Numbered from the stretch's first letter, positions 38,634-48,652 are shown. The stretch: 64,000 bases of DNA from Enterobacteriaceae endosymbiont of Donacia cincticornis (GCF_012568845.1 NZ_CP046194.1:250385-314384); one strand, 5' to 3'. The notes: generated by a model from the sequence alone, not told the origin. Program-made: numbers and translations.

Positions 38634-40508
38634 TTAATTTAAAAATTTTTCTTTATGTATAAAAATATAATCCCAAATTTTTCTTGAAATTTCTCCAACT
38701 GAAATACTATTATCACTATTTTCGATAATTATTGTCATAGCAATTTTAGGATTATTAAACGGAGCAAAAGATATTAAAAGTTTATGATCTCTTAATTTTT
38801 TTTCTATTGTATTGATATTATAATTTTTTTTCTTTTTAAGATTAAAAACTTGTGCAGTTCCTGTTTTAGCAGCTACTTGATATTTTATCGCTGTAGAAAA
38901 ATAATTATAAATAGTCCCATTTTTTTTATTAACTACATTATACATTCCTTTTTTTATTATATTCCAATATTTTATTGGAAAATTAATTACTTTTTTATAT
39001 TTTGGTGATAAATAATAAGAAAAAATATTATTTAATTTTTTTTTTTTAAAAAGATGTAAAGGAACACTAATACCATTATTAACTAATATAGTTAATGCAT
39101 TATGTATTTGTATAGGAGTAGCATTCCAGTAACTTTGTCCTATACCTACTGAAATAGTATCTCCTATATACCAGGGTATTTGTATATTTTTAAGTTTCCA
39201 TTTTTTTGTAGGCATATTACCGATTTTTTCATTAAAAAGATCAACGTTTGTTAATTTACCATAACCAAATTTAGTCATCCACTTATGTATTTTATTAATA
39301 CCAATATTATAAGCTAATTTATAAAAAAAAGAATCGGATGATTCTTGTAATGCTTTAGTAATATTTAAATATCCATGACCAGATTTTTTCCAATCTTTAT
39401 AAATTGTATTTAATTTAGGAATTTTCCACCATCCAGGATCAAATAAAATTGTATGTTCATTTATTAAATTTAAATTTAATGCTACTAAAGCAATATATGG
39501 TTTTACAGTAGAAGCAGGTGGATAAATCCCTTGAATAGCTCGATTAATTAAAAGATCATCATTACTTTTCAATAAAAAAGTTATATTATTTTTTTCAGAA
39601 TTATTTACAAAAATATTAGGATCAAAACTTGGAGTTGATACCATAGCTAAAATTTCTCCATTTCTTGTATCACTAATAATAACAGCACCTCTTTTATCAC
39701 TCATTAATGAGTGAATATAATTTTGTAAATAATAATCAATAGTTAAATAAATATCACTACCTGTATAAGCTTTTTTTTGATATATATCATATGAATATAT
39801 ACCTTTATTATTTACTGCAATTTTTTGATAACCAGGAATACCATATAATATATTTTCATAATATTTTTCGATACCATTAATACCTTTACCTGAAATATCA
39901 TTGTAATTTTTTACATCCTCTTTATTTTTAAAAATAATTTTTTTTTTATGATGTATCAGATTAATATAACCTATTATATGAGCAAAAACATCACTTTGAG
40001 GATAATAACGTTTTTGATAAATTTTTAATGATATTTTAGGAAATCTAAATTTATTTACTAAAAATTTTGATACTTGTACATTATCTAAATTAATTTTTAA
40101 TTTAATTTTTTTTAAAGGATTGTTTTTTTTTTGTTTTTTTATAAAATTTAAAATATCACATTGATTAATATCTAGTCTTAGTATTTTTTGAAAAATAAAA
40201 AAATTTGCACAAAAATCTTTTAGATTATTATATTTAATTGTAATTTGATAAAAATTTTTATTTTTAGCTAAAACGATACCATTTCTATCATATATTAATC
40301 CCCTATTAGGTTTTAAAAAAAAAAATCTAATATAATTTTGTTCAGCTTGTAATTTATATTTTTTATAATTTTTGATTTGTAAATAATATAAATTATATAT
40401 TATAATAACTATAAATATTGAAAATATTCTAATTAATATTTTAATTCTTTTTAAAAGAATTTTTGATTTTATTGTATGATCATCTAAAAAATTATAATTT
40501 AAATTCAT
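38634..40508 (-). CDS. mrdA: Penicillin-binding protein 2 (elongation transpeptidase)
   Basis: 624 residues, E. coli 633. One membrane anchor (about 26-46), then the PBP dimerisation domain and the transpeptidase. Catalytic motifs are SxxK (Ser333-Thr-Val-Lys336 in PPASTVKPYIA), SxD in QESSDSFFYKLA, and KTGTAQV. It cross-links peptidoglycan in the elongasome with RodA encoded just downstream. The lipoprotein, rlmH, rsfS and nadD genes that separate it from holA in E. coli are gone. Confidence 0.97.
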   Translation of the reverse strand: MNLNYNFLDDHTIKSKILLKRIKILIRIFSIFIVIIIYNLYYLQIKNYKKYKLQAEQNYIRFFFLKPNRGLIYDRNGIVLAKNKNFYQITIKYNNLKDFCANFFIFQKILRLDINQCDILNFIKKQKKNNPLKKIKLKINLDNVQVSKFLVNKFRFPKISLKIYQKRYYPQSDVFAHIIGYINLIHHKKKIIFKNKEDVKNYNDISGKGINGIEKYYENILYGIPGYQKIAVNNKGIYSYDIYQKKAYTGSDIYLTIDYYLQNYIHSLMSDKRGAVIISDTRNGEILAMVSTPSFDPNIFVNNSEKNNITFLLKSNDDLLINRAIQGIYPPASTVKPYIALVALNLNLINEHTILFDPGWWKIPKLNTIYKDWKKSGHGYLNITKALQESSDSFFYKLAYNIGINKIHKWMTKFGYGKLTNVDLFNEKIGNMPTKKWKLKNIQIPWYIGDTISVGIGQSYWNATPIQIHNALTILVNNGISVPLHLFKKKKLNNIFSYYLSPKYKKVINFPIKYWNIIKKGMYNVVNKKNGTIYNYFSTAIKYQVAAKTGTAQVFNLKKKKNYNINTIEKKLRDHKLLISFAPFNNPKIAMTIIIENSDNSISVGEISRKIWDYIFIHKEKFLN

Positions 40509-40540
40509 AGTTATTTTATACCTATATAATTAAAAATATT

Positions 40541-41560
40541 TTATGACATTAATAAAATTAATCTTTCTAAATCTATCCAACAATATTTTTCTATATAATT
40601 TTTTATTATAAAACTTTTAAGATTTATTTCAATTTCTAACAATAATTTAATGATTAAATATAATTTTTTAGAATTTATTCTATTTAATATTTTAATAAAA
40701 ATTTTTTGTCTTATCGTAGGTATTAAAAATTTTTTAAAAATTAAATTTATAGATTTTTTTTGATAATTTCTATATAATTCTAAAATTAAAAAAATATTTT
40801 TTTGTAATTTATTTAAAATTAAAAAAATATTTTGTTTATTATTTTTCATTTGTATAATTAATTTGAGACTCTTTTTTAAATCACCTAATAAAATAAAATC
40901 AATAAATTTATTTTCTTTTAATATAATTAGATTATTAAAATCATATCTATAAATTAAATTATTTTTACAATTATAATTCTTTTTTTGTATAAAAAAATCA
41001 TTAATTACTTGATTTAACAAAGTTAAATTTTGTGAATAAGAATTTTTTAATATAGAAATTATTTCTTTATCTACAAATAAATTTAATTTTTTAAAACGTA
41101 AATAAATCCAATTTAATAATTGATTACTATTTAATTTAATATTTTTTAAAAAAAAACCATTATTATTATCAGTAATATTTTTTAATATTTTTTCTATATT
41201 ATAATTAATATTATCATGAATTTCTAAAACAAGAATATTATTAATATCTATATATCTTAATAAAAATAAAATATAATTTCTAAATTGTAAAAAAATATCT
41301 TTTTTTAAAAAAAGTAAATGTATTACTTTTTTTTTACAAAAAAAATCATTTACAGTAAATTTTAAAAAAATATTTTCCCAATTAGTATCATTATCTATAA
41401 TAATAACATTATTTTTAATATAATTTAAACTTAATAATTTATTAAATAATAAATGTAAATTTTTTTTTAAAAAAAAAAATTCATTACCAGCTACAATATA
41501 GCAATAATATTTTTTATTATAAATTTCTTTATAAAAACTACTCAATAATTTTTTATTCAT
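40541..41560 (-). CDS. holA: DNA polymerase III delta subunit
   Basis: 339 residues, E. coli 343. Clamp-loader subunit that opens the beta clamp. Overall identity is low, but the N-terminal YIVAGNEFFFLKKN (family: LLGNDPLLLQE), DNDTNWENIF, KKVIHLLFL and the C-terminal ...YCWIDLERLILLM fit HolA. Position between leuS and mrdA is the E. coli position, decisive given the drift. The coding strand contains T11 followed by A9 (41460-41479), a likely slippage site. Starts six bases after leuS. Confidence 0.88.
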   Translation of the reverse strand: MNKKLLSSFYKEIYNKKYYCYIVAGNEFFFLKKNLHLLFNKLLSLNYIKNNVIIIDNDTNWENIFLKFTVNDFFCKKKVIHLLFLKKDIFLQFRNYILFLLRYIDINNILVLEIHDNINYNIEKILKNITDNNNGFFLKNIKLNSNQLLNWIYLRFKKLNLFVDKEIISILKNSYSQNLTLLNQVINDFFIQKKNYNCKNNLIYRYDFNNLIILKENKFIDFILLGDLKKSLKLIIQMKNNKQNIFLILNKLQKNIFLILELYRNYQKKSINLIFKKFLIPTIRQKIFIKILNRINSKKLYLIIKLLLEIEINLKSFIIKNYIEKYCWIDLERLILLMS

Positions 41561-41566
41561 TTTATT

Positions 41567-44131
41567 TTATTTAGTAAAATAAATTTTTTTATTTTTTGTA
41601 ACTATATTAAAAATTTTATGTGGTATATATATTGTTTTTATTATTTTAAGATTAACTAAAAAATTAGAAATTTTTTCATGTAATAATATATATTTTTTAA
41701 TATTATTATTTTTGTTATAATATTTTTCAGGAATTGGAAGAATATATTTTTTTTTTCCATTAATTTGTATAATAATATTAAAATTTTGTTCTATTTTTGT
41801 ATTAATATTTTTAATTACTGGCCATGATTGAAAATCTATATTATTATCTTTCCCCATATATTTCCATAATACAAAACAAATATGAGGTGCAAAAGGATAT
41901 AACATTTTTAATACAATTAATAATCCATTAAAAATAATAATATAATCAATATTATTATATATTTTATATTTCATAATTTTTTTAAATAAAATTATTATAG
42001 AAGAAATTATAGTATTAAAAGACTGATATTTTTCAAAATTATTTGTTACATTAATAATTGTTTTATTTATATCATTTTGAATAATTAATTGTTGTGTATT
42101 ATATTGGGAAATTTCTTGATTTTTTTCTATTTTTTGATAATTTTTATATATTTTATTATATTTATAAATAAATTTCCATAATTTATTTAAAAATCTATAC
42201 ATTCCTTTTATCCCAGATTCTTTCCATTCTAAATTCATAGTTGGAGGTGCTGCAAACATAATAAACATACGTAAAGTATCAGCTCCATATTTTTCAATTA
42301 TATCTTGAGGATCAATACCATTATTTTTAGATTTTGACATTTTTATCATGCCATTATAAATTAATTTTTTTCCTTTTTTATTAAAAAAAATATTATTTTT
42401 TTTATCAAAAATAACATCTTTTGATTTAACCCAATGATATTTTTTTTTATCATCTATATAATAATAAGAATCAGACAAAACCATTCCTTGACACAATAAA
42501 TTTTTTACAGGTTCATCAGTCTGTAATAAACCAATATCTCTCATTAATTTATGAAAAAAACGAAAATACATTAAATGCATTATAGCATGTTCTATACCTC
42601 CAATATATTGATCAACAGGTAACCAATATTTAGCCTTTTTTTTATTTAACATACTATTTTTTTCATTATTTGAAGTATATCTTGCATAATACCATGAAGA
42701 TTCAATAAATGTATCAAATGTATCAGTTTCTATTTGTCCTTTTATACCATTTTTATGGTAAGAAAACCATTTTAAATTTTTTTTAATTTTTTGATTATAA
42801 CTTTTATTTATATCTTCATTAAAAAATTTTTTAGGAAAAACTAAAGGTAAATCACTTTTCTCAAAAGGTAAAAGTTTTTTATTATTTTGTATAATAATAG
42901 GTATCGGTGTCCCCCATAAACGTTGTCTAGAAATACTCCAATCTTGCAAATGATAATGTTTTTTAAAACATGCAACATTATTTTTAATTAAATTATCAAT
43001 TAATTTACTATTATCTTTATTATTTTTTTTAATACTTAATAATTTTTTAAATTTAAAAACAAAAAAATCATATTTTTTTATAAGTATGAAATCTTTTTTA
43101 TTAGATATTGGTATCCCAGCTATTGCTTTAATTGTTGTAATATTTGTTAAATAATTAACAATTATTATTGGTATTCTTTTTTTTATAAAAATATTATATG
43201 CAAATAATTTACTATTAATATCTTTTATTATAATAGATGAAAATTTATTATTTTTAATAGGATTATTTAATGAACATTTTGTAATGAAATTTTTAATATT
43301 TATATCATTTATAAATTTTTTACATATAGGATGATTATATAAAATTTTAATAAAAACAATATTATTAATATAATTAATATATTTTTTTTCTATAAAAACA
43401 TTAAATTGATAATTAATATTTTCAATCTTAAAATAAAGATCTATACCATCTTTTTTACCAATCCAATTTTTTTGCATATCTTTTACTTTTTTAGGCCATC
43501 CATTTAATTTTTTTAAATCATCAAGTAATTCTTCAGCATAATTAGTAATTTTTAAAAACCATTGTTTAACTAATTTTTTTTGTACAATATTATTACATCT
43601 CCAACAACAATTATTGATAACTTGTTCATTTGCTAAAATCGTTTTATCTATACTACACCAATTAACTAAAGAATTTTTTTTATATGCTAAACCTAATTTG
43701 TATAATTTTAGAAAAAACCATTGTTCCCAACAATAATAATTGGGATCACATGTTGTAATTTCTCTATCCCAATCAAAACTAAATCCTAATAATTTTAATT
43801 GTTTTTTCATATCTATGATATTGTTTTTAGTCCATAAATAAGGAGAAATATTTTTTTCATTTGCTGCTATTTCAGCCGGTAATCCAAAAGAATCCCAACC
43901 AATTGGATGTAAAACATTTTTTCCTTGCATACGTTGATATCTTGCTATAACATCTCCTATTGTATAGTTACGCACATGACCCATATGTAATTTTCCTGAC
44001 GGATAAGGCAACATAGAAAGACAATAAAATTTAGGTTTGTTATGATCTTCAGTTACTTTAAAAGTTTTTTCTAAATGCCATTTTTTTTGTACATAAGATT
44101 CTATTTTTTTAGGAGAATATTCTTTTTTCAT
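41567..44131 (-). CDS. leuS: Leucyl-tRNA synthetase with degenerate editing domain
   Basis: 854 residues, E. coli 860. Class Ia synthetase. Catalytic HIGH-type PYPSGKLHMGH (43-53), YIGGIEHAIMHLMYFRF and KMSKSKNNGIDP are intact, as are WNWIGKKDG-like and DWSISRQRLWGTPIP flanks of the CP1 insertion. Inside CP1 (about 225-395), the threonine-rich TTRPDT motif is replaced around residues 245-252 by VFIEKKYI, and the GHDQRD segment with the catalytic Asp by GIPISNKKD (339-347). The insertion is full length but Ile/Asn/Lys-rich, so post-transfer editing is probably lost. lptE, between leuS and holA in E. coli, is absent. Confidence 0.96.
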   Translation of the reverse strand: MKKEYSPKKIESYVQKKWHLEKTFKVTEDHNKPKFYCLSMLPYPSGKLHMGHVRNYTIGDVIARYQRMQGKNVLHPIGWDSFGLPAEIAANEKNISPYLWTKNNIIDMKKQLKLLGFSFDWDREITTCDPNYYCWEQWFFLKLYKLGLAYKKNSLVNWCSIDKTILANEQVINNCCWRCNNIVQKKLVKQWFLKITNYAEELLDDLKKLNGWPKKVKDMQKNWIGKKDGIDLYFKIENINYQFNVFIEKKYINYINNIVFIKILYNHPICKKFINDINIKNFITKCSLNNPIKNNKFSSIIIKDINSKLFAYNIFIKKRIPIIIVNYLTNITTIKAIAGIPISNKKDFILIKKYDFFVFKFKKLLSIKKNNKDNSKLIDNLIKNNVACFKKHYHLQDWSISRQRLWGTPIPIIIQNNKKLLPFEKSDLPLVFPKKFFNEDINKSYNQKIKKNLKWFSYHKNGIKGQIETDTFDTFIESSWYYARYTSNNEKNSMLNKKKAKYWLPVDQYIGGIEHAIMHLMYFRFFHKLMRDIGLLQTDEPVKNLLCQGMVLSDSYYYIDDKKKYHWVKSKDVIFDKKNNIFFNKKGKKLIYNGMIKMSKSKNNGIDPQDIIEKYGADTLRMFIMFAAPPTMNLEWKESGIKGMYRFLNKLWKFIYKYNKIYKNYQKIEKNQEISQYNTQQLIIQNDINKTIINVTNNFEKYQSFNTIISSIIILFKKIMKYKIYNNIDYIIIFNGLLIVLKMLYPFAPHICFVLWKYMGKDNNIDFQSWPVIKNINTKIEQNFNIIIQINGKKKYILPIPEKYYNKNNNIKKYILLHEKISNFLVNLKIIKTIYIPHKIFNIVTKNKKIYFTK

Positions 44132-44200
44132 ATCAAGATAATTCCTGAATATATTTTAAAAAAATTTCGTTATAAATATAATATTTTATATTAATTATAA

Positions 44201-44659
44201 CTAATAATATGGATTTTTATAACCCAGTAAATTAAGTATGTTAATTTCTTTTATTTGCATTATACATGCTTCTTGAATATTTTTATGATCATATTTTAAT
44301 AAATGTAAACATGCATGTATAATCATATGAGCCCAATGAGCATTTAATGATCTTTTTTGTAAAAAAGATTCATATTCAATAATTTCTTTACATAAAATTA
44401 TTTCTCCTGATAATTTTTTTTCAAAAGAATTGTTTTTTTCTAAAAAAGATAAAACATTTGTAGGTTTAGAAATTTGAAAATGTTTTTTATTAAGTTGTTG
44501 GATATAATATTTTTCTACTATAGAAATAGTAATTTCAATTTTTTTTATCTTAGTTTTCAGAAATATTATACTTAACCAATATAAAATATCATTTTTATAT
44601 GGTATTCGATAACAATTTTTACAAAAATTATAATAATTCAAAAGAATATTTAATTTCAT
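44201..44659 (-). CDS. ybeY: Endoribonuclease YbeY
   Basis: 152 residues, E. coli 155. Zinc-dependent RNase in 16S rRNA 3' maturation and ribosome quality control. The metal motif HxxxHxxxxxH reads HACLHLLKYDH, with PTNVLSF and GEIILC preceding it as in the family. The glycine in the usual HGxLHLxGYDH is replaced at two sites. Upstream miaB reproduces the E. coli miaB-ybeZ-ybeY cluster with ybeZ lost. Confidence 0.93.
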   Translation of the reverse strand: MKLNILLNYYNFCKNCYRIPYKNDILYWLSIIFLKTKIKKIEITISIVEKYYIQQLNKKHFQISKPTNVLSFLEKNNSFEKKLSGEIILCKEIIEYESFLQKRSLNAHWAHMIIHACLHLLKYDHKNIQEACIMQIKEINILNLLGYKNPYY

Positions 44660-44680
44660 AAATTATAAATAATTACAACA

Positions 44681-46021
44681 TTATATATCATATATGGATA
44701 TAAATTTTCCATATAAAGAATAGATATTTGAATCAATAATTTTTATTTTAACAAATTTGCCAATATAATTTTTAGAACTTGTAAAAAAAACTATTCTATT
44801 ATTTTCAGTTTTTCCAAAATATTTATAATTTTGCGAAGATACACCTTCAACTAAAATTATTTGAATAGTATTAATCATTTTTAAACTAAATTTTTTAGTT
44901 TGTTGTCTAATATAGTATTGAAGTAAATATAACCTTTTTTTCTTTTCTATAATACTCACATTATCTTTCATTTTACTTGCTGGAGTTCCAGGTCTAGAAG
45001 AATAAATAAAACTAAAACTCATGTCTAAATCTAGATCTAATATTAAAGAAATAGTTTTATTAAAATCTTCTTTATTTTCCCCTGGAAAACCAACAATAAA
45101 ATCTGAACTAATTTGTATTAATGGTCTAACATTTCTTAATTTATGTATAATTTGTGTATATTCTTCAATATTATATTGTCTTTTCATAAGATATAAAATT
45201 TTATCAGAACCACTTTGTACTGGTAAATGTATAAAATTTACTAATTGAGGAATTTTTTTATATATATTTATTAATTCATCAGAAAAATGTTTTGGATGAT
45301 TTGTAGTAAATCTAATTCTTTTTATATTTTTTATTTTTGTAATTAATTTTAATAATTTTACAAATGTATAATATTCTTTCTTTTCTTTATCAAAATATTT
45401 ATAAGCATTAACATTTTGTCCTAATAAATATATCTCTCTTACTCCTTGAGTAGCTAAATATTTAATTTCTAAAATAATATCTTTATAAGGTCTACTTATT
45501 TCTTTTCCTCTTGTATAAGGTACTATACAATAAGTACAATATTTATTACATCCTTCTATAATAGTAACAAAAGAACTTACTGTATTTATTTTACTTAAAG
45601 GAAAAAATTTAAATTTTTCAATTTTAGGAAAACTAATATCAATTAAATATTTTTTAAATTGACGTACTTTATATATCATTTTAGGTAATCTATGAAATGT
45701 TTGAGGACCAAAAATAATATCTATATAATATGCTCTTTCTAAAATTTTTTTACCTTCTTGTGAAGCAACACATCCACCTACACCTATAATAATATTAGGA
45801 TTTTTTTTTTTTAAATTTTTCCATCTTCCTAATTGATGAAAAAGTTTTTCTTGTGCTTTTTCTCGAATAGAACAAGTATTTAATATTAAAATATTGGCAT
45901 TTGTTACTGATGTAGTAATTTTACAATTTAATTCATTTTTCATAATATCAGCTATCTTAGAAGAATCATATTCATTCATTTGACAGCCCCAAGTTTTAAT
46001 ATATAATTTATTTTTTAACAT
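44681..46021 (-). CDS. miaB: tRNA-2-methylthio-N6-dimethylallyladenosine synthase
   Basis: 446 residues, E. coli 474. Radical SAM methylthiotransferase acting on i6A37. N-terminal cluster cysteines Cys13, Cys50 and Cys84 ([32 protein letters not shown]). Radical SAM cluster Cys158, Cys162 and Cys165 in [11 protein letters not shown]-terminal TRAM domain (RTENNRIV-like [10 protein letters not shown]) is present, and the family's tail beyond it is trimmed. It needs MiaA, not in this window. The adjacent tRNA-Gln/Leu/Met cluster keeps the E. coli arrangement. Confidence 0.96.
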   Translation of the reverse strand: MLKNKLYIKTWGCQMNEYDSSKIADIMKNELNCKITTSVTNANILILNTCSIREKAQEKLFHQLGRWKNLKKKNPNIIIGVGGCVASQEGKKILERAYYIDIIFGPQTFHRLPKMIYKVRQFKKYLIDISFPKIEKFKFFPLSKINTVSSFVTIIEGCNKYCTYCIVPYTRGKEISRPYKDIILEIKYLATQGVREIYLLGQNVNAYKYFDKEKKEYYTFVKLLKLITKIKNIKRIRFTTNHPKHFSDELINIYKKIPQLVNFIHLPVQSGSDKILYLMKRQYNIEEYTQIIHKLRNVRPLIQISSDFIVGFPGENKEDFNKTISLILDLDLDMSFSFIYSSRPGTPASKMKDNVSIIEKKKRLYLLQYYIRQQTKKFSLKMINTIQIILVEGVSSQNYKYFGKTENNRIVFFTSSKNYIGKFVKIKIIDSNIYSLYGKFISIYDI

Positions 46022-46076
46022 AATGTTCTAAATAAAATAATTTTTTTATTTTTAATTTTTAGAAAAATGAAAAAAA

Positions 46077-46147
46077 CTGGGGTACCTGGATTTGAACCAG
46101 GGATGCCGGTATCAAAAACCGGTGCCTTACCACTTGGCTATACCCCA
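46077..46147 (-). tRNA. tRNA-Gln (anticodon TTG)
   Basis: Cloverleaf: acceptor TGGGGTA/TACCCCA with the unpaired-tending U1-A72, anticodon TTG in stem CCGGT/ACCGG, T arm CCTGG-TTCAAAT-CCAGG, and discriminator G. CCA is not encoded. Third gene of the Met-Leu-Gln transcript, equivalent to E. coli metT-leuW-glnU. Confidence 0.97.
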
Positions 46148-46158
46148 TATTTTTTTTA

Positions 46159-46248
46159 TGCGGAAGACGAGACTTGAACTCGTACTATATTTTATTTTTA
46201 TAACCAGAACCTAAATCTGGTGCGTCTACCAAATTCCGCCACTTCCGC
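46159..46248 (-). tRNA. tRNA-Leu (anticodon TAG)
   Basis: Class II cloverleaf: acceptor GCGGAAG/CTTCCGC, anticodon TAG in stem CCAGA/TCTGG, T arm ACGAG-TTCAAGT-CTCGT. The long variable arm is A/T only (TATA and TATA arms around an A/T loop), much weaker than in E. coli. CCA is not encoded. Corresponds to leuW. Confidence 0.96.
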
Positions 46249-46257
46249 TAATTATTT

Positions 46258-46332
46258 TAGCTACGATGGGAATTGAACCCATGACCTCAGCGTTATGAGT
46301 GCTGTGCTCTAACCAAACTAAGCTACGTAGCT
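46258..46332 (-). tRNA. tRNA-Met, elongator (anticodon CAT)
   Basis: Cloverleaf equivalent to E. coli metT: TACGTAGCT start region, anticodon CAT, T arm ATGGG-TTCAATT-CCCAT. Two changes from E. coli: the first acceptor pair is A-T instead of G-C, and the anticodon stem CAGCA/CGCTG has an A-C mismatch next to the loop. It lacks the three G-C pairs of the initiator. CCA is not encoded. A CAT tRNA modified to read AUA is excluded mainly by similarity and position. Confidence 0.93.
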
Positions 46333-46349
46333 CTAGCAGTTATGTTTGT

Positions 46350-46379
46350 ATTATGTATTATAATAAAGTATAACGTCAA
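46350..46379 (-). promoter_or_regulatory. Promoter of the tRNA-Met/Leu/Gln transcript
   Basis: On the minus strand TTGACG (46374-46379) and CATAAT (46350-46355) are 18 bases apart, each one base from consensus. The first tRNA begins 17 bases after the -10 element. G/C bases are rare here, so the TTGACG match is meaningful. Confidence 0.5.
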
Positions 46380-46437
46380 CTAGTTTGTTAATTAAATATA
46401 AATTTAAAATTAAACTTACGAAAAGAGTAAAATAAAT

Positions 46438-48087
46438 ATGTACAATAACAATAATTTTTATAAAAAAAATTTTATTTTTAAGATTATTCAAAATGATTTA
46501 AAAAATAAAAAATATAATTTTATATGTACTAGATTTCCACCAGAACCTAATGGTTATTTACATATAGGACATATTAAATCTATATGTTTAAATTTTTTTA
46601 TAGCAAAATTTTATAAAGGAAATTTTTTTTTAAGAATTGATGATACTAATCCAACAACTGAAAATATTAAATATATTAATTCTATAAAAAAAGATTTAAT
46701 ATGGTTAGGGTTTCAATGGGATGAAAAAGTAAAATATTCATCAAATTATTTTGATATAATATACGAATATGCGATAGAATTAATTAATAAAAATTTAGCT
46801 TATGTCGATGAATTAAATACACAAGAAATTAAATCCTATAGAGGTACTTTATTATTACCTGGTAAAAATAGTCCTTATAGAGATCGTTCAATAAAAGAAA
46901 ATTTAAAATTATTTCATAATATGCGTTTAGGTAAATTTCCTGAAGGAAGTATGTCTTTACGTGCAAAGATAGATATGAAATCCAAAATAATTATAATGAG
47001 AGATCCTGTTTTATATAGAATTAAATTTCAAAAACATCATCAAACAGGTGGGAAATGGTGTATATATCCCACTTATGATTTTTGTCATTGTATATCTGAT
47101 GCAATAGAAGGAATAACACATTCTCTATGTACTTTAGAATTTCAAGATAATAAAATATTATATAATTGGATACTTAATAATATTAGTATTAAAAATCATC
47201 CTAAACAATATGAATTTTCAAAATTACAAATTGAATATGGAATAACTTCAAAAAGAATTATTAGATTATTAATTAAAAAAAAAATAGTTAAAGGATGGGA
47301 TGATCCCCGTTTATTAACTATTTCTGGTTTGCGTAGAAAAGGATATACAGCTTCATCATTAAGAAATTTTTGTTATCATATAGGTGTAACAAAACAAAAT
47401 AATATTATACAACTATCTTATTTAGAATCTTTCATAAAAAAAGAATTAAATAAAATTGCTCCAAGAACAATGGCAATACTTAGACCTTTAAAAATTATTA
47501 TTGATAATTTTCCTATTACAAAAAAAATAAAATTAAAAATTCCTAATCATCCGTCTAATAAAAATATGGGTTATAAAATTATTTATTTTACAAAAGAGAT
47601 ATATATAGATGTTTTAGATTTTTCAGAAAAAGAAAAAAAAAATTATACAAGATTAATTTTAGGGAAAAAAATAAAATTAAGATATTCATTTGTAATTAAA
47701 GCAAATAAAGTTATAAAGGATAATAATGGAAATATTATTTGTATACACTGTATATATTATCAAAAAACATTAGGACTTAAAATTAATAAAAAAGATCCAA
47801 AAATAAAAGGAATAATTCATTGGATATCTTGTTCTAGTACTCAACCAGTTTTATTCTATTTATATAATAATTTATTTAGAAAAAAAAAAATTAACAATAT
47901 AAATAATATTTTATCTTATGTAAATAAAAAATCATTATTAATATATAATGGTTTTATAGAAAAAAAATTATTACAAGATCAAAAACAACAACATTTTCAA
48001 TTTGAAAGAGAAGGATATTTTTATTTTGATAAAAAAAATTCTAATAAAAAAAAAATAATTTTTAATCAAATATTATCAATGAGATAA
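46438..48087 (+). CDS. glnS: Glutaminyl-tRNA synthetase
   Basis: 549 residues, E. coli 554. Class Ib synthetase. The HIGH motif appears in RFPPEPNGYLHIGHIKSI, with FLRIDDTNP next; the KMSKS equivalent is ITSKR followed by GWDDPRL. The two C-terminal beta-barrel anticodon domains are present but divergent. Having GlnRS means no Glu-tRNA amidotransferase route is needed. Divergent from the tRNA cluster that includes its own substrate tRNA-Gln. Confidence 0.97.
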   Translation: MYNNNNFYKKNFIFKIIQNDLKNKKYNFICTRFPPEPNGYLHIGHIKSICLNFFIAKFYKGNFFLRIDDTNPTTENIKYINSIKKDLIWLGFQWDEKVKYSSNYFDIIYEYAIELINKNLAYVDELNTQEIKSYRGTLLLPGKNSPYRDRSIKENLKLFHNMRLGKFPEGSMSLRAKIDMKSKIIIMRDPVLYRIKFQKHHQTGGKWCIYPTYDFCHCISDAIEGITHSLCTLEFQDNKILYNWILNNISIKNHPKQYEFSKLQIEYGITSKRIIRLLIKKKIVKGWDDPRLLTISGLRRKGYTASSLRNFCYHIGVTKQNNIIQLSYLESFIKKELNKIAPRTMAILRPLKIIIDNFPITKKIKLKIPNHPSNKNMGYKIIYFTKEIYIDVLDFSEKEKKNYTRLILGKKIKLRYSFVIKANKVIKDNNGNIICIHCIYYQKTLGLKINKKDPKIKGIIHWISCSSTQPVLFYLYNNLFRKKKINNINNILSYVNKKSLLIYNGFIEKKLLQDQKQQHFQFEREGYFYFDKKNSNKKKIIFNQILSMR

Positions 48088-48098
48088 TAATCTATTTT

Positions 48099-48132
48099 AA
48101 ATCAATTATATTAATAATAATATAATTGATTT
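48099..48132. terminator. Perfect A/T-rich hairpin between convergent glnS and fldA
   Basis: A perfect 15-base inverted repeat (48099-48113 and 48118-48132; AAATCAATTATATTA arm) closes a 4-base ATAA loop. It begins 12 bases after the glnS stop and ends 7 bases before the fldA stop codon, so it can serve both strands. This is the longest perfect short-loop palindrome I see in the window. Confidence 0.65.
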
Positions 48133-48139
48133 TAAATAA

Positions 48140-48652
48140 TTAAAGATTTAATTCAATAGAAATTTTTTTAGTCCAAGTTATAATACGAGAATTAGTTAAT
48201 TCTGGTTGTCTATCTTCATCTATAGTTAATCCTAAAAAATAATCTTTATTTTTTAAACTTTTTGTATTGGAAAAATAATAACCTTTTGTTGGCCAATATC
48301 CTACAATATTTCCTTTATTAGTTTTAACTATATTATAAATAATACTTATAGCATCACAAAAATATTCACCATAATCTTCTTGATCTCCACAACCAAATAA
48401 AGCTAAATTCTTATTTTTAAAATTAATTTTTTGTAAAGTAGGTAAAAAATCATCCCAATCACATTGAACTTCGCCATAATACCATGTAGGAACTCCAAAT
48501 ATAAGTGTATTATATTGTTCAATATCTTTTTTTTCTACTTTAGCAATATCAAATACTGAAGTAATATTATTACCTAATTGTTTTTGTATATTAAAAGCAA
48601 CATTTTCAGTATTTCCTGTATCACTACCAAAAAAAATACCTATTTTTGACAT
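48140..48652 (-). CDS. fldA: Flavodoxin
   Basis: 170 residues, E. coli 176. FMN electron carrier for radical-SAM and reductive enzymes such as those in isoprenoid and biotin synthesis. The FMN phosphate loop [31 protein letters not shown], and [15 protein letters not shown] (isoalloxazine loop) are conserved. Followed by 20 bases to ybfF on the same strand. fur, next to fldA in E. coli, is absent. Confidence 0.96.
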   Translation of the reverse strand: MSKIGIFFGSDTGNTENVAFNIQKQLGNNITSVFDIAKVEKKDIEQYNTLIFGVPTWYYGEVQCDWDDFLPTLQKINFKNKNLALFGCGDQEDYGEYFCDAISIIYNIVKTNKGNIVGYWPTKGYYFSNTKSLKNKDYFLGLTIDEDRQPELTNSRIITWTKKISIELNL

